Positions 52,917 through 62,173 are shown, numbered from the stretch's first letter. The stretch is DNA of 64,000 bases from Clostridiales bacterium (GCA_004555705.1 SFHI01000022.1:1-64000), one strand, 5' to 3'. Translations and numbers: made by a program. The notes: generated from the sequence alone by a model not told the origin.

Positions 52917-53261
52917 ATGGACATGATGCGCTCAAGGAAAACGGACATCCGCAAGCGCTCCCGGGAGGTGGCACTGGAATACCTGAACGACGGCAACGAG
53001 GCCGCCCTGCTGCGGCAGATCGGGGCCTTCTTCCTGACGCCCTTCCTGCTTCCCATGCTGGCCACGGTGCCCCTGGGCGCCATCTTCGGAAAGGTCTATG
53101 AAATCTGGGGCTTTCAGAACCTGGGAGGCGGGAAGGCCATGGAAACGGCGGTGCTGATCTCCGCCGTGGCCGCCGGGGTGTACGCGCTGTACTTCTTCAT
53201 CACCTACCGCATTGCCTGCGGCCATGTGCTCTGCCGCGGGGGCGAACCGCTGCAGAGCTAA
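52917..53261 (+). CDS. Small two-span membrane protein, unknown
   Basis: 114 residues if read from 52917 (ATG codons also at 52923 and 52926; AAAAGGGGG favours the later ones). Basic N-terminus (RSRKTDIRKRSREVALEYL), spans at about 36-56 and 76-97. No family recognised. Single gene flanked by repeat copy 21 and the esterase gene. Confidence 0.65.
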   Translation: MDMMRSRKTDIRKRSREVALEYLNDGNEAALLRQIGAFFLTPFLLPMLATVPLGAIFGKVYEIWGFQNLGGGKAMETAVLISAVAAGVYALYFFITYRIACGHVLCRGGEPLQS

Positions 53262-53428
53262 GCTTTTCATGCACAGTCCACAAAAAGCGGCCCGGTCATT
53301 CTGGCACCTTTCCCAAAAGCATCCCGCCTGGTGGAGAACCCCATTGACAAAGGGAAGCCTCCGCGCTTATCATGGAGGTATTCCGGCGCAGCTGCCGGCA
53401 ATACGATGATCGGAGCAGGAGGCAAATC

Positions 53429-54508
53429 ATGGACAATATGACCGTTTACACCCGTGTGGGCAATCAGGGGCAGGAAATCTACGCCTTTACCTTCGCCTGC
53501 AGCCGGAGCGTAGCCAAAGAGAACATTTCCATCACCGGAAACCTGCTGGATACCTCCATCGACTGCTTCCTGGCCATGCAGACCGGACGCCTGGCCGAGG
53601 GAATCCGGGAGGTGCGCTGGGCGGAGGGCATTCTCCGGGTGGAGGTGGTTCCCTTCTCCTTCCAGGCGCCCTACACGCTGAAAATCGGCAGCGAGACCTT
53701 CACCGCTGCGGATTCCGTGGAGACCCGTACCCTCTGGGCCGATGATTTTGTCCCTCTGGAGCGGGATGGCATTCTCTACCGCCTCTATCAGCCCTCGGGA
53801 GAAGGGCCCCGGCCCCTGATCCTGTTCCTCCACGGCGGCGGCGAGGGGGGCCGGGACAACTGGAAGCAGCTGGTGGGCTGCTTCGGGCCCACGTTCCTGG
53901 CGGAGCAGTATCCGGACTGCTATGTGATGGCCCCCCAGGCGGACCGGGCGGAACCCACCCCGGAGCAGCTGGAGGCCTTCCGCCGCCAGACCTTCTACCA
54001 CAGCTGGAACATGACCGGCTGGGACCGGGAAACCCTGTCCCGGATCTGCGGCATCATCCGGGGCATGATCGCCCAGGGTGCGGTCAACCCCAAGCGGGTC
54101 TATGTGACGGGGCTGTCCATGGGCGGCGGCGGAACCCTGCGGGCCATGAACGTGGGCGCGGACCTGTTCGCGGCGGCGGTTCCCGTGTGCCCCACCATGA
54201 CGCCGGAAACCTACCACATCCTGTGCGGACTGACCCACGCGAAAATCTGGATCGCCGCCTCCTACATTGACCATACCCTCTACCGCCACAAGTACCTGGT
54301 GGACGGCATTCTGGCCCTGCGGGACGCGGGAAACCGGGACGCCCACCTGACCCTGTTCTCCCCGGAGGAGCTGGCGGAATACGGCATCGGCGTCATCCCC
54401 GATATGCCCCTGGACGCCCTCTTCGGCTGGAACCACACCTGCTGGATTCCCACCTATCACGACGAAAAGGGCATCATGTCCTGGATGCTGAATCAGGTTC
54501 GGGAATAG
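53429..54508 (+). CDS. Alpha/beta hydrolase (esterase or peptidase)
   Basis: 359 residues. N-terminal beta-rich domain (about 1-110), then an alpha/beta hydrolase: oxyanion region LILFLHGGGEGGRDNW, nucleophile motif VTGLSMGGGGTLRAM (Ser in GLSMGG), and a late His likely in FGWNHTCWIPTY. There is no signal peptide, so it is cytoplasmic. The pattern matches PHB-depolymerase-like or S9-like enzymes seen in carbohydrate-ester breakdown. Substrate unknown. RBS GCAGGAGGC before ATG 53429. Confidence 0.85.
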   Translation: MDNMTVYTRVGNQGQEIYAFTFACSRSVAKENISITGNLLDTSIDCFLAMQTGRLAEGIREVRWAEGILRVEVVPFSFQAPYTLKIGSETFTAADSVETRTLWADDFVPLERDGILYRLYQPSGEGPRPLILFLHGGGEGGRDNWKQLVGCFGPTFLAEQYPDCYVMAPQADRAEPTPEQLEAFRRQTFYHSWNMTGWDRETLSRICGIIRGMIAQGAVNPKRVYVTGLSMGGGGTLRAMNVGADLFAAAVPVCPTMTPETYHILCGLTHAKIWIAASYIDHTLYRHKYLVDGILALRDAGNRDAHLTLFSPEELAEYGIGVIPDMPLDALFGWNHTCWIPTYHDEKGIMSWMLNQVRE

Positions 54509-54554
54509 AGGAACTCCCCCGCCGGGAAAAAACGGTTTCACCCGGCTGAGCGGC

Positions 54555-54841
54555 AGATTGTTGTTTGAAAGTCTAAAGGCTTGCAAAAATACCTTCCCCC
54601 GGGGGGAAGGGGGACCGCGAAGCGGTGGATGAGGAACGGCGATAGCTACGTCAACAAATGCACGTAAATAGAACAAACCATGCCCAAATACGGTGCTTTA
54701 TTACGCACTGCACAAGAAAGATTCAGCTTTCGCCGATCCTCATCAGTCACCCGAATCGGTTCCGAAGAGCCGCTTCGGGCGACAGCTTCCCCCCGGGGGA
54801 AGCCATGGGCGCTCCCGCGTCAGTGACTCAAACAACAATTT
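54555..54841. repeat. Type C hairpin element (copy 22)
   Basis: Ends AGATTGTTGTTTG and AAACAACAATTT. Left core CCTTCCCCCGGGGGGAAGG, right core CTTCCCCCCGGGGGAAG; the internal region is more divergent and longer than in copy 9. Confidence 0.8.
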
Positions 54842-54881
54842 ATCTTCTTACAAAACAAAGCCGATACACGCAAAGAAAATA

Positions 54882-54918
54882 CCCCGGAAGTCCCCTTGGG
54901 AGGGGGGACTTCCGGGGG
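54882..54918. terminator. Terminator between convergent esterase and URO-D genes
   Basis: Stem CCCCGGAAGTCCCC with loop TTGGGAGG; TTCTTTTTT follows on the plus strand and TATTTTCTTT on the minus strand, so it can serve both directions. Confidence 0.87.
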
Positions 54919-54927
54919 CTTCTTTTT

Positions 54928-55911
54928 TCAGCCGTAGAACGCGATGGATTTTCGGGCAAGGGCCTCCCTTGCCGTGGGGCACAGGCCTCTGGCGGGGAGG
55001 TACATATTTTTCCCCCCCAGGGGAGAAAGCCTTGCCAGAATGCCGTCGGCCCACTGCTCCGCAGCCTGGGGCTCCATCTGCGGAATCTTTTCCGTGAGGG
55101 TGATGCACAGCCTGTCGCCGTACCGGTCCAGCAGGCCCCACAGGTCGTTGATGCTCTGGCCGTCCCACTTGTCGATGCTCGCCTCCACCATCAGCGGCAC
55201 CAGCTTCTCCACCTTGCCGCAGCAGTGCAGGTCAAAGAGCATCCCGTTTTGGTGGCAGGCCTCCACGATCCGCTTGATATAGGGCAGCAGCAGCTCCCGG
55301 CAGGTATCCGCCGAGAAGAAGCTGGACAGCTGGTGGCCCCAGTCGTCGTGAAAGGTGATCATGTCGATGGCGCAGTAGGTTCTCAGCTTCTCAAAGAGCG
55401 CGATGTAGTACTCCGTCAGCGCGGCAAACAGGGCGTGGAGCTCCTCCTCGCAGTCCTCGTCCACCATGGCCATGGCCGCGTTTTCGAAGTCCATCAGGGA
55501 GATCAGCCGCTCAAAGTAGCCGGTGAATACCATGGTGGCGTTCAGCTCCGTCCGGGAAACCAGGGGCGCGCAGCGCTGCCTCACCGCCTCCCAGTCGATG
55601 GCCTCCAAATCGGGCAGGGGGAGCTTTTCCCGCCACTGGGCCACCTCCTCCAGCAGAGGCTTCCCGGGCATCACCATGGAGCCCCGGACCGCCGGTTCAT
55701 AGACCCAGGAAATGCCGAACATATCCGCTCCCCCGGCCTGGGTCACCGGGTCAAAGGGCAGACCGTCCCGGACAAAGCCCCGGGCCACATTGTCCTTGAT
55801 CTCCCGGGGGAAAATCATGTTCACCGTGGTCCCCAGGTAAGCCGGCTTTCCATGGCCGATGGTGGCCAGCGCGTTCTCCCGCTGGGAGATGGGGTAAGTA
55901 AGCTGATCCAT
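54928..55911 (-). CDS. URO-D/MtaA-superfamily protein
   Basis: 327 residues in the uroporphyrinogen decarboxylase fold family. MITFHDDWGHQLSSFFSADTCRELLLPYIKRI and LFDLHCCGKVEKLVP resemble methyltransferases of the MtaA/CmuA branch, where HxCG carries a zinc-bound methyl acceptor. It lacks typical HemE N-terminal arginines, so haem synthesis is unlikely. The ATG at 55920 touches AGGAGG; the ATG nine bases on (55911) has proper spacing and is preferred. Divergent from a CocE hydrolase/MFS operon across a shared region with TTTAGCA sites, so probably co-regulated in use of some small molecule. Substrate unknown. Confidence 0.8.
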   Translation of the reverse strand: MDQLTYPISQRENALATIGHGKPAYLGTTVNMIFPREIKDNVARGFVRDGLPFDPVTQAGGADMFGISWVYEPAVRGSMVMPGKPLLEEVAQWREKLPLPDLEAIDWEAVRQRCAPLVSRTELNATMVFTGYFERLISLMDFENAAMAMVDEDCEEELHALFAALTEYYIALFEKLRTYCAIDMITFHDDWGHQLSSFFSADTCRELLLPYIKRIVEACHQNGMLFDLHCCGKVEKLVPLMVEASIDKWDGQSINDLWGLLDRYGDRLCITLTEKIPQMEPQAAEQWADGILARLSPLGGKNMYLPARGLCPTAREALARKSIAFYG

Positions 55912-55933
55912 ATCAAACATCCTCCTGCCGGAA

Positions 55934-55953
55934 AATTTAGCATAATTTAGCAT
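55934..55953. promoter_or_regulatory. Tandem AATTTAGCAT sites in the URO-D gene leader
   Basis: Two exact copies of AATTTAGCAT head to tail between the minus-strand promoter and the ribosome site. The same ATTTAGCA half-site forms the operator on the other side of the divergent region. Confidence 0.7.
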
Positions 55954-55967
55954 TCATTCTTTAGAAT

Positions 55968-55996
55968 AGTATAGGTCAAGCGGCCTGGAAAGTCAA
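55968..55996 (-). promoter_or_regulatory. Promoter of the URO-D family gene
   Basis: Minus-strand TTGACT (55991-55996), 17-base spacer, TATACT (55968-55973). Confidence 0.8.
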
Positions 55997-56055
55997 TGTT
56001 CATTCCCATAATTCCCGGATAAAATTACACAATTCACCGGAAAATGAAAAAATCA

Positions 56056-56124
56056 TTGACGGTCTCCCCCATTTGTGCTACAGTATTTATGCTAATATTT
56101 TTGCTAAATTCGATTTATTTAGCA
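56056..56124 (+). promoter_or_regulatory. Promoter and operator of the CocE/MFS operon
   Basis: TTGACG (56056-56061), 17-base spacer, TACAGT (56079-56084). Directly after it come TGCTAA (56090-56095) and the perfect inverted repeat TGCTAAAT, seven bases, ATTTAGCA (56102-56124), ideally placed for a repressor. Confidence 0.75.
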
Positions 56125-56160
56125 GGCATCCGCTGCCATCTGTACGCAAGGAGTGATCGT

Positions 56161-57876
56161 ATGAGCAAAGAACAAGCCATCCGGGTTTGCTACGACCTGG
56201 AAATTCCCATGCGGGACGGGGTGATTCTCCGGGGGAACCTGTATGCGCCGGAGGAAGCCGCCCCCGGGCCGGTGATCCTGCTGCGGTTCCCCTATCTGAA
56301 GGACTCCTTCGAATTCTTCTGGGGAAAGCTGAATCCCCTGCCCCTGGCCCGGGCGGGGTACCGGGTGCTGCTGCAGGACCTGCGGGGCACCGGCCACTCC
56401 CAGGGGGAGATGGACTTTGACGGCCCCTGCCAGAAGCGGGACGGCTACGACACCGTGGAGTGGATCGCCGCCCAGCCCTGGTGCGACGGAAACGTGGGTA
56501 TGTACGGCCTGAGCTACTATGGCTTCACCCAGCTGCTGACGGCGGAAACCCGTCCGCCCCACCTGAAGGCCATCGCCCCCTGGATGCAGACGGGGCTATA
56601 CAAGTACCGGGGCGGCTTCACCACCGGGTCGCTGCACCTGATGTGGCTGCTGGAGCGGTGCCGGGACCGGCTTTCCGGCGATTACTGCACCATGCCCGAG
56701 CCGGACCGGACCAACGCGCTGCGCCAGGTGGAGCACTACCTGGGCAGCTTCCCCCAGGTGGTGGGCTACCCCCGGGAGGACGACAATCCGGCGGCCAAGA
56801 TTCCGGAGCTGCCCCTTCTGCGGGACTATCTGCGCCGGGTTGCCGAGTGCGACGATCCGGCCACCATGGCCCGGGAGGGACGGCCCATTGACTTTGACAA
56901 AATCGATATTCCCTGCTTCTTCCTGGGGGGCTGGTACGACGACACCTCCAAAAACGGCCCCATTGAGAACTGGATGGCTATTCAGAGCGGCCCCAGGGGG
57001 CAGGAGCGCATCGCCCGCTGCGCCATGGTTATGGGCCCCTGGAACCACGGCGAGGCCATGCCCGACCGGGTGGGAATGCGCGCCTTCGGCGCCGCCGCGG
57101 GCTATCCCATGGGCCGCAGCGTCAGCGACCAGCTGATCCGGTTCTTTGACCGCTATCTTAAGGGCGAGGATAACGGCTGGGACAAGGAAGCGCCCGTAAA
57201 GTACTTCCTTATGGGTGAGAACGCCTGGCACGGCGCGCCGCAGTGGCCCCTGCCCGGCAGCGCGGAAAGAAGGCTGTACCTGGGCGGCAGCGGCACCCTG
57301 GAAGCCTCCTGTGGGGAGAATGGCTGCGGCAGCTATTTCTCCGACCCGGCCAAGCCGGTGCCCGCCAGAATGCCCGGCATCAATTCGGAGTGCCAGGAGC
57401 AGTCCTATGCGGAAGCCCGGGAGGATGTGGCGGTGTATACCTCCGCCCCGCTTCGGGAGGACCTGCAGGTGGTGGGCGCGGTGAAGGCGGTGCTCTATGT
57501 GTCCTCCGACTGTCCGGACACGGACATCGTCTGCAAGCTGACACAGGTGCTCCCCAACGGCCAGAGCATCAACCTCACCGACGGCGCCGTGCGGGTCAGC
57601 TACAACAACGGCTGGAGCCGCAGCTTCCTGACCCCCGGCGAGGTGCGCCGGGTGGAGGTGGACATGGGCAATACCGGGAACCTGTTCCCCGCAGGCAGCC
57701 GCGTCCGCCTGGACATCAGCGGCAGCGCGTTTCCGAAATATGACCGCAACCACCATGTGGCAGCCCGGGTCGGCAGCACGGAGCAGTGGGCGGTCTCCCA
57801 CGACACGCTGCATTTCGGCAGAGACTTCCCCTCCTGCCTGATCCTCACCACACAGGCAACAGAAAGGCAGGGATGA
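56161..57876 (+). CDS. CocE/NonD-family serine hydrolase
   Basis: 571 residues with the X-Pro dipeptidyl-peptidase S15 / CocE architecture: alpha/beta domain with DLRGTGHSQGE and nucleophile motif GMYGLSYYGFTQ, an Asp/His end of the triad likely in FFLGGWYDD and GPWNHGEAM, and a C-terminal jelly-roll domain (SRVRLDISGSAFPKYDRN). No signal peptide. CocE relatives cut esters or amides of small molecules. Co-transcribed with the following MFS transporter, which may import the substrate. RBS AAGGAGTGATCGT before ATG 56161; upstream open frame overlaps the operator. Confidence 0.88.
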   Translation: MSKEQAIRVCYDLEIPMRDGVILRGNLYAPEEAAPGPVILLRFPYLKDSFEFFWGKLNPLPLARAGYRVLLQDLRGTGHSQGEMDFDGPCQKRDGYDTVEWIAAQPWCDGNVGMYGLSYYGFTQLLTAETRPPHLKAIAPWMQTGLYKYRGGFTTGSLHLMWLLERCRDRLSGDYCTMPEPDRTNALRQVEHYLGSFPQVVGYPREDDNPAAKIPELPLLRDYLRRVAECDDPATMAREGRPIDFDKIDIPCFFLGGWYDDTSKNGPIENWMAIQSGPRGQERIARCAMVMGPWNHGEAMPDRVGMRAFGAAAGYPMGRSVSDQLIRFFDRYLKGEDNGWDKEAPVKYFLMGENAWHGAPQWPLPGSAERRLYLGGSGTLEASCGENGCGSYFSDPAKPVPARMPGINSECQEQSYAEAREDVAVYTSAPLREDLQVVGAVKAVLYVSSDCPDTDIVCKLTQVLPNGQSINLTDGAVRVSYNNGWSRSFLTPGEVRRVEVDMGNTGNLFPAGSRVRLDISGSAFPKYDRNHHVAARVGSTEQWAVSHDTLHFGRDFPSCLILTTQATERQG

Positions 57877-57878
57877 CC

Positions 57879-59063
57879 ATGGACGGAAAAGAAAAATCCC
57901 CCGCGGCCGGGGCCTCCCTGTGGAGCTACCGCTATGTGGTGCTGATGGTGGTCAGCTTCTTCATCTCCGGGAGCTTCTACATCATCAACACCTCCCTGTC
58001 GGAGTACGCCATTTCCCTGGGCGCGTCGCTGTCGCTGTCGGGGGTCATCGTGGGGTGCTTCTCCATCACCGCCCTGGTGGTCCGGCCCTTCTCCGGGTTC
58101 TTCGCCAACCGGGTGCGCAAGAAGCTGCTGTTGCAGATCGCCTGCGTGCTGATGATCGTGTCCTCCCTGGCCTACACCCTGTTCCGGGACCCGTCGGCCC
58201 TGATCTATGTGCGGATTCTCCACGGAATCGGCTTCTCCCTGAACAGCACCGTCTCCCTGGTACTGGTGGGAGCCGTGGTTCCCGACAGCAAAATCGGCCA
58301 GGGCGTGGCCTATTTCGGCCTGGCCCAGATGCTGTCCTCTGCGGTGATGCCCACCCTGGGCGCCTATCTGTCGGAGCACCTCGGCAGGACTGCCGTGTTC
58401 TATTCTGCGGCCCTGGTGGTGGCTGTGGGCCTGGTTTTCCTGTCCACCCTGCGCATCGAGGAGCCGCCCCTGCCCAAGGCAAGCCGCTTCCACTTCTCCC
58501 TGGGGGAGTTTGTCTGTGTCCGGCTGCTGCCCCTGGGGGTGCTGGGGGGAATGTTCTCCCTGTTTAACGGCATCAACTCCACCTTCATGCTGGGCATCGG
58601 CGCGGAGCGGGGCATCGGAGACATCGCCCTGTACTTCACCGTGAATACGGCTGCCATCATCGTCATCCGGCTGGTTCTGGGCAAGGCGGCGGACAAGGGC
58701 TCCGTGTACCGGGTCATCATCCCCGCCACCGTCTCGGCGGTGATCGCGGCGGTGATGATCGGCATGGCCGGCTCCCTGGCGGTGATTCTCATCGCGGCGG
58801 TGTTCCAGGCCGGCGGCCAGGGCATGGCCCAGCCCAGCATCCAGGCGGAATGTATCAAACGGGTGGAGCCGGAGCGCCGGGGCACCGCCTCCAGCACCTA
58901 CTATATGTGCGCGGACATCGGCCAGGGCTTCGGCGCCATGATCGGCGGCAGAATTTCCGAGAGCTTCGGCTACGGCGCCATGTATTACGGCCTCGCGGCA
59001 ATTTTCGTTCTGTGCACCCTCGGCAGCGCCCTTGCCGCCGCGAAAACCCGGAAAGCAAGCTGA
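57879..59063 (+). CDS. MFS transporter
   Basis: About 394 residues with 12 predicted spans. After span 2-3, VRPFSGFFANRVRKKLLLQ is the MFS motif A type loop between spans 2 and 3; a central cytoplasmic loop (EEPPLPKASRFHF) separates the halves. The ATG at 57873 overlaps the hydrolase stop, but GGCAGGG then has no spacing; ATG at 57879 is better placed. Substrate is unknown but probably linked to the CocE hydrolase. Confidence 0.88.
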   Translation: MDGKEKSPAAGASLWSYRYVVLMVVSFFISGSFYIINTSLSEYAISLGASLSLSGVIVGCFSITALVVRPFSGFFANRVRKKLLLQIACVLMIVSSLAYTLFRDPSALIYVRILHGIGFSLNSTVSLVLVGAVVPDSKIGQGVAYFGLAQMLSSAVMPTLGAYLSEHLGRTAVFYSAALVVAVGLVFLSTLRIEEPPLPKASRFHFSLGEFVCVRLLPLGVLGGMFSLFNGINSTFMLGIGAERGIGDIALYFTVNTAAIIVIRLVLGKAADKGSVYRVIIPATVSAVIAAVMIGMAGSLAVILIAAVFQAGGQGMAQPSIQAECIKRVEPERRGTASSTYYMCADIGQGFGAMIGGRISESFGYGAMYYGLAAIFVLCTLGSALAAAKTRKAS

Positions 59064-59141
59064 GACCCCCGCCAGTTCTTCTTGCATCCGGCCCGCTTTG
59101 CTGGTATACTGTAAGCAGCCATTCAAAACCATCCGCACAGC

Positions 59142-59316
59142 AAATTGATGTTTGGCGATTCGTTATCGTAAGGGCGGATATTATCCGCCCGAAACCTTAC
59201 GGTATTGACAGCACCCCCGTTTACCGGAAACGCTCAATCATCGAACGTTTCGGGCGGCTAATAGCCGCCCCTACGGCAGCAACGGAACGTGTTCGGAAAT
59301 CGTCAAACACCAATTT
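59142..59316. repeat. Type B hairpin element (copy 23)
   Basis: Ends AAATTGATGTTTG and CAAACACCAATTT. Left core GGCGGATATTATCCGCC, right core GGCGGCTAATAGCCGCC. Between the MFS and LacI genes. Confidence 0.9.
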
Positions 59317-59386
59317 TGCCTTTCCAAACCGGTTTCGTGAACCGGCACGGAAAGGCCAAACTCCCCGGGAAAGGCAGGTTACCGTT

Positions 59387-60436
59387 ATGGGCGAACACGC
59401 TCCCATCCGAATGAAGGATCTGGCAAAGCAGCTTGGCGTCTCCGCCAGTACGGTTTCCCTGGTGCTCAGCGGCAGGGGGGACGAGAACCGCATCGCCAGG
59501 GAAACTCAAGAGCGGGTTTTCCAGGCCGCCGAGGCCATGAATTACCGGCCCCGGAAAGCCCCGAAGGCTCCCCCGAAATCCCGCTTCTTCGGCATTTTCC
59601 TGCCCGCGGATATCGTCCAGGGCCCCGTGTCCCAGGTCTTTAACGGAATCGCGGACTACCGCCGGGAAACCGGCAGCGAGGACGAATTCCTCATGGTCAC
59701 CTACGACCACGCGGGTCTTGCCCGGAAAAAGCACCTGCTGTCCAGGGGCAGCCCCTTCTCCGCCGCCATTTTAGTGGGCACCCAGGAGGCCGACGTGGCC
59801 TTCCTGCGGGGATTCCAGGCGGAAATCCCCATTGCCGTCCTCAACCGGGACGTGCCGGGCTGCTACTGCGTCCTCATCGACGACTACGAGGTGGGCCGCT
59901 CCGCCGCGGAGCATTTCCTCCGCCGGGGCCACCGCCAGCTGGGCCTCATCGCCCCCCGGTACACCAGCAAGTCCCTGGGGCTGCGGGTTTCGGGATTCCT
60001 GGATTATCTTCAGGATCACCGGCAGGACCTGGACGCCCTCCCCACCCTGTCCCGGGGAGAGAACAGTCCCACCGGCGGCCAGACCGCCATGGAGGAGCTG
60101 CTCCAAAGCTGCCCCCAGGTTTCCTCCGTCTTTATCGCCAATGACAGCATGGTCACCGGCGCCGTCCGGGCCATCCGGGACGCGGGGCGGCATATCCCGG
60201 AGGATGTGGAGATCATTTCCTTCGGCAATATGGACGTAAACCGGTGGAGCGACCCGCCCGTCACCAGCTTTGCCTATCCGGTGGAGGAGATGTTCTGCGA
60301 CGCCCTGGACATTCTCGCCCGCTCCCTGGCCGACCCCACCGGCAAGCCCTTCAGCCGGCACTATGCCGCCGAGTGCGTCTACCGCACCAGCTGCCCCCGG
60401 GAGGGCCGGTTCCTCCCCCGCCGGGACATCCCCTGA
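59387..60436 (+). CDS. LacI-family transcriptional regulator
   Basis: 349 residues: N-terminal LacI HTH with MKDLAKQLGVSASTVSLVLSGRGD and the hinge region AAEAMNYRPRKAPK, then a periplasmic-binding-protein-like sensor domain (FFGIFLPADIVQ, VGRSAAEHFLRRGHRQLGLIA, SVFIANDSMVTGAVRAI, EDVEIISFGN). It should repress sugar or small-molecule genes and release on ligand binding. The CocE/MFS and URO-D genes just upstream are the obvious candidates; their ATTTAGCA sites are not the typical CG-centred LacI operator, so the link is open. RBS AAAGGCAGG. Confidence 0.92.
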   Translation: MGEHAPIRMKDLAKQLGVSASTVSLVLSGRGDENRIARETQERVFQAAEAMNYRPRKAPKAPPKSRFFGIFLPADIVQGPVSQVFNGIADYRRETGSEDEFLMVTYDHAGLARKKHLLSRGSPFSAAILVGTQEADVAFLRGFQAEIPIAVLNRDVPGCYCVLIDDYEVGRSAAEHFLRRGHRQLGLIAPRYTSKSLGLRVSGFLDYLQDHRQDLDALPTLSRGENSPTGGQTAMEELLQSCPQVSSVFIANDSMVTGAVRAIRDAGRHIPEDVEIISFGNMDVNRWSDPPVTSFAYPVEEMFCDALDILARSLADPTGKPFSRHYAAECVYRTSCPREGRFLPRRDIP

Positions 60437-60442
60437 ATTACC

Positions 60443-60476
60443 AAAGCCCGGACCCATTTGGGCCCGGGCTTTTCCG
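60443..60476 (+). terminator. Terminator of the LacI gene
   Basis: Stem AAAGCCCGG plus CCC across one mismatch, followed by TTTT. Confidence 0.82.
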
Positions 60477-60512
60477 GTAATCGAAACCGCCGGATTTCCC
60501 CCTCCGGACGGT

Positions 60513-60712
60513 AAATTGGTGTTTGGTGAATTACGCTGTCATTGCGAACCAGTGCGCACACTGGTGTGGCAATCCCCTTACTTAGAGGGGAAATGTACCG
60601 AAAAGCACCCAGGAAGCAGGAGCCACTGCGATTTTTGGTGGTAGTCGTTACCTGGTTCCCTTCAACCGGGGGATTGCCACGACCAGTCTGCGGACTGGTC
60701 TCGCAATGACAG
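60513..60712. repeat. Type A hairpin element lacking its right end (copy 24)
   Basis: Left end AAATTGGTGTTTG; both hairpins (ACCAGTG/CACTGGT and ACCAGTC/GACTGGT) are present, but sequence after CAATGACAGG runs straight into the end of the glycohydrolase gene without AAACACCAATTT. Confidence 0.82.
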
Positions 60713-60723
60713 GTAATCTGCAG

Positions 60724-61524
60724 TCAGGCTTGCAGCCGTTCCTCGAAACGGGTCAGGATTTCCAGCAGTTCCCCGGGAAGGCGGCTGCGGCACTGCTGCT
60801 TGAGCTCCTCCGGCACCCCGTAGAAGCCCTCGGCGATGGACCCGGCGATGCAGGTCAGCGTATCGCAGTCCCCGCCGAGAGACACGGCGGTGCGGATCAC
60901 ATTCTCAAAGCTGTCCCCCTCCAGGAAAGCGGTAATGGCCTCCGGCACGGTCTCCTGGCAGGTTTCCACATGGCGGTACTCCGGGCGGATCTCGTCGCAG
61001 GTGCGGCTGAGGCAGTAGTGGAACTGCCGTTCGATGAACGCTTTGATCTCCGCCTTGGAGCTGCCGGTGCGGGCCAGGAAAATGGCGCAGGCGACGGCCT
61101 CCGCGCCCTTGATGCCCTCGGGGTGGTTGTGGGTGATCTCCGCGGACAGCCGGGCCATCCGGCGGACGGTGGGAAGGTCCGCATACAGCCAGCCCACAGC
61201 GGATACCCGCATGGCGGAGCCGTTGCCGCAGCTGCCGTAGGGCCTTGGGCTGCCGCTTCTGAGCCAGCCGCGGAACATTGCGCCGTATCCGGCGTGGGGA
61301 AACCTCTGCCCCCAGCGCTGCAAGGATTGGATCAGCGCCCGGCGGATGTCGCCATCCTCCGCGCGGGGCGGAAGCTCCAGAAGCGCTTCCGCCACGGCCA
61401 GGGTCATCACCGTGTCGTCGGTGAAGGCGGACTTGGGGGAGAACATGGGAAAATCCTTGCTCTTGCTCCCCCTGTCAAATTCATAGGGGCTTCCAATGAT
61501 GTCGCCCAGAATCGCGCCGTACAT
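60724..61524 (-). CDS. ADP-ribosylglycohydrolase family protein
   Basis: 266 residues, all-helical family that removes ADP-ribose from proteins or small molecules with two Mg2+. Motifs: YGAILGDIIGSPYEF near the N-terminus, AFTDDTVMTLAVAEAL, GCGN-like SCGNGSAMRVS, AEITHNHPEGIKGA, and SLGGDCDTLTCIAGSIAEG with the metal-binding Asp residues. All expected acidic residues are present. The start at 61524 follows GGAAGCGG and is one base from the stop of the vWA gene, so both are co-transcribed. A macro-domain gene upstream suggests a shared ADP-ribose theme. Confidence 0.92.
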   Translation of the reverse strand: MYGAILGDIIGSPYEFDRGSKSKDFPMFSPKSAFTDDTVMTLAVAEALLELPPRAEDGDIRRALIQSLQRWGQRFPHAGYGAMFRGWLRSGSPRPYGSCGNGSAMRVSAVGWLYADLPTVRRMARLSAEITHNHPEGIKGAEAVACAIFLARTGSSKAEIKAFIERQFHYCLSRTCDEIRPEYRHVETCQETVPEAITAFLEGDSFENVIRTAVSLGGDCDTLTCIAGSIAEGFYGVPEELKQQCRSRLPGELLEILTRFEERLQA

Positions 61525-61525
61525 C

Positions 61526-62173
61526 TTACCGCTTCCTTCCCCGGAAGTCCTCGTCAATGCGCTCCTTCCAGTCCGCCGCCAGCGGCGCGCAGCTGCGCAC
61601 CTGGCAAACCGCCTCGCTGACCGCCTCATAGATCACTTCCGTACCGGCGCTGTCGGCGTGGTAATTGGCGGCCCGATCCGCGCTGATGCCAAACCGGGCG
61701 GCCTCCCGGGCGGCGTCGATGTTGGCCCCCAGGAACAGGAATTCCCAGCCGTACCGTGCCTTCTGCCCCTCGATCATGGCCTTGACCTTCTCGTAGGTGT
61801 AGCGACGGCTGGCGTTTTCCAGCCCGTCGGTGGTGATGACGAACAGAGTTCTTTCAGGCACATCCTCCTCCCGGGCGTACTTATGGACGTTGCCGATGTG
61901 GTGGATGGCGCCGCCCACCGCGTCCAGCAGGGCGGTGCAGCCCCGGACGTAGTATTCCTTTTCCGTCAGGGCGGGAACCCGGTCCAGGGGAAGCCGGTCA
62001 TGGATGACCTGGGTCTCATTGTCAAAGAGCACCGTGGAGATCAGGGCCTGCCCCGGTTCCTTTCTCTGCTTTTCGATCATGGCGTTGAAGCCTCCGATGG
62101 TGTCCTGCTCCAGCCCCGCCATGGACCCGCTGCGGTCCAGAATGAAAACCAGCTCCGTCAAATTCTTTCTCAT
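61526..62173 (-). CDS. vWA-domain protein 3
   Basis: 215-residue soluble protein: LVFILDRSGSMAG is a canonical DxSxS MIDAS (Asp13, Ser15, Ser17), with YVRGCTALLDAVGGA and LFVITTDGLENAS supplying the other ligand positions. It belongs to a different vWA branch from those at 41564 and 45011. First gene of an operon with an ADP-ribosylglycohydrolase; it may present a substrate or act as a scaffold. Its ribosome site AGGAGGATT lies in one arm of a 14-base inverted repeat, so translation may be controlled. Confidence 0.88.
   Translation of the reverse strand: MRKNLTELVFILDRSGSMAGLEQDTIGGFNAMIEKQRKEPGQALISTVLFDNETQVIHDRLPLDRVPALTEKEYYVRGCTALLDAVGGAIHHIGNVHKYAREEDVPERTLFVITTDGLENASRRYTYEKVKAMIEGQKARYGWEFLFLGANIDAAREAARFGISADRAANYHADSAGTEVIYEAVSEAVCQVRSCAPLAADWKERIDEDFRGRKR

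Noticed and set aside
54928..55911. Uroporphyrinogen decarboxylase HemE
   Set aside because: N-terminal Arg motif of HemE is absent, the HxCG region resembles MtaA-type proteins, and no haem genes are nearby.
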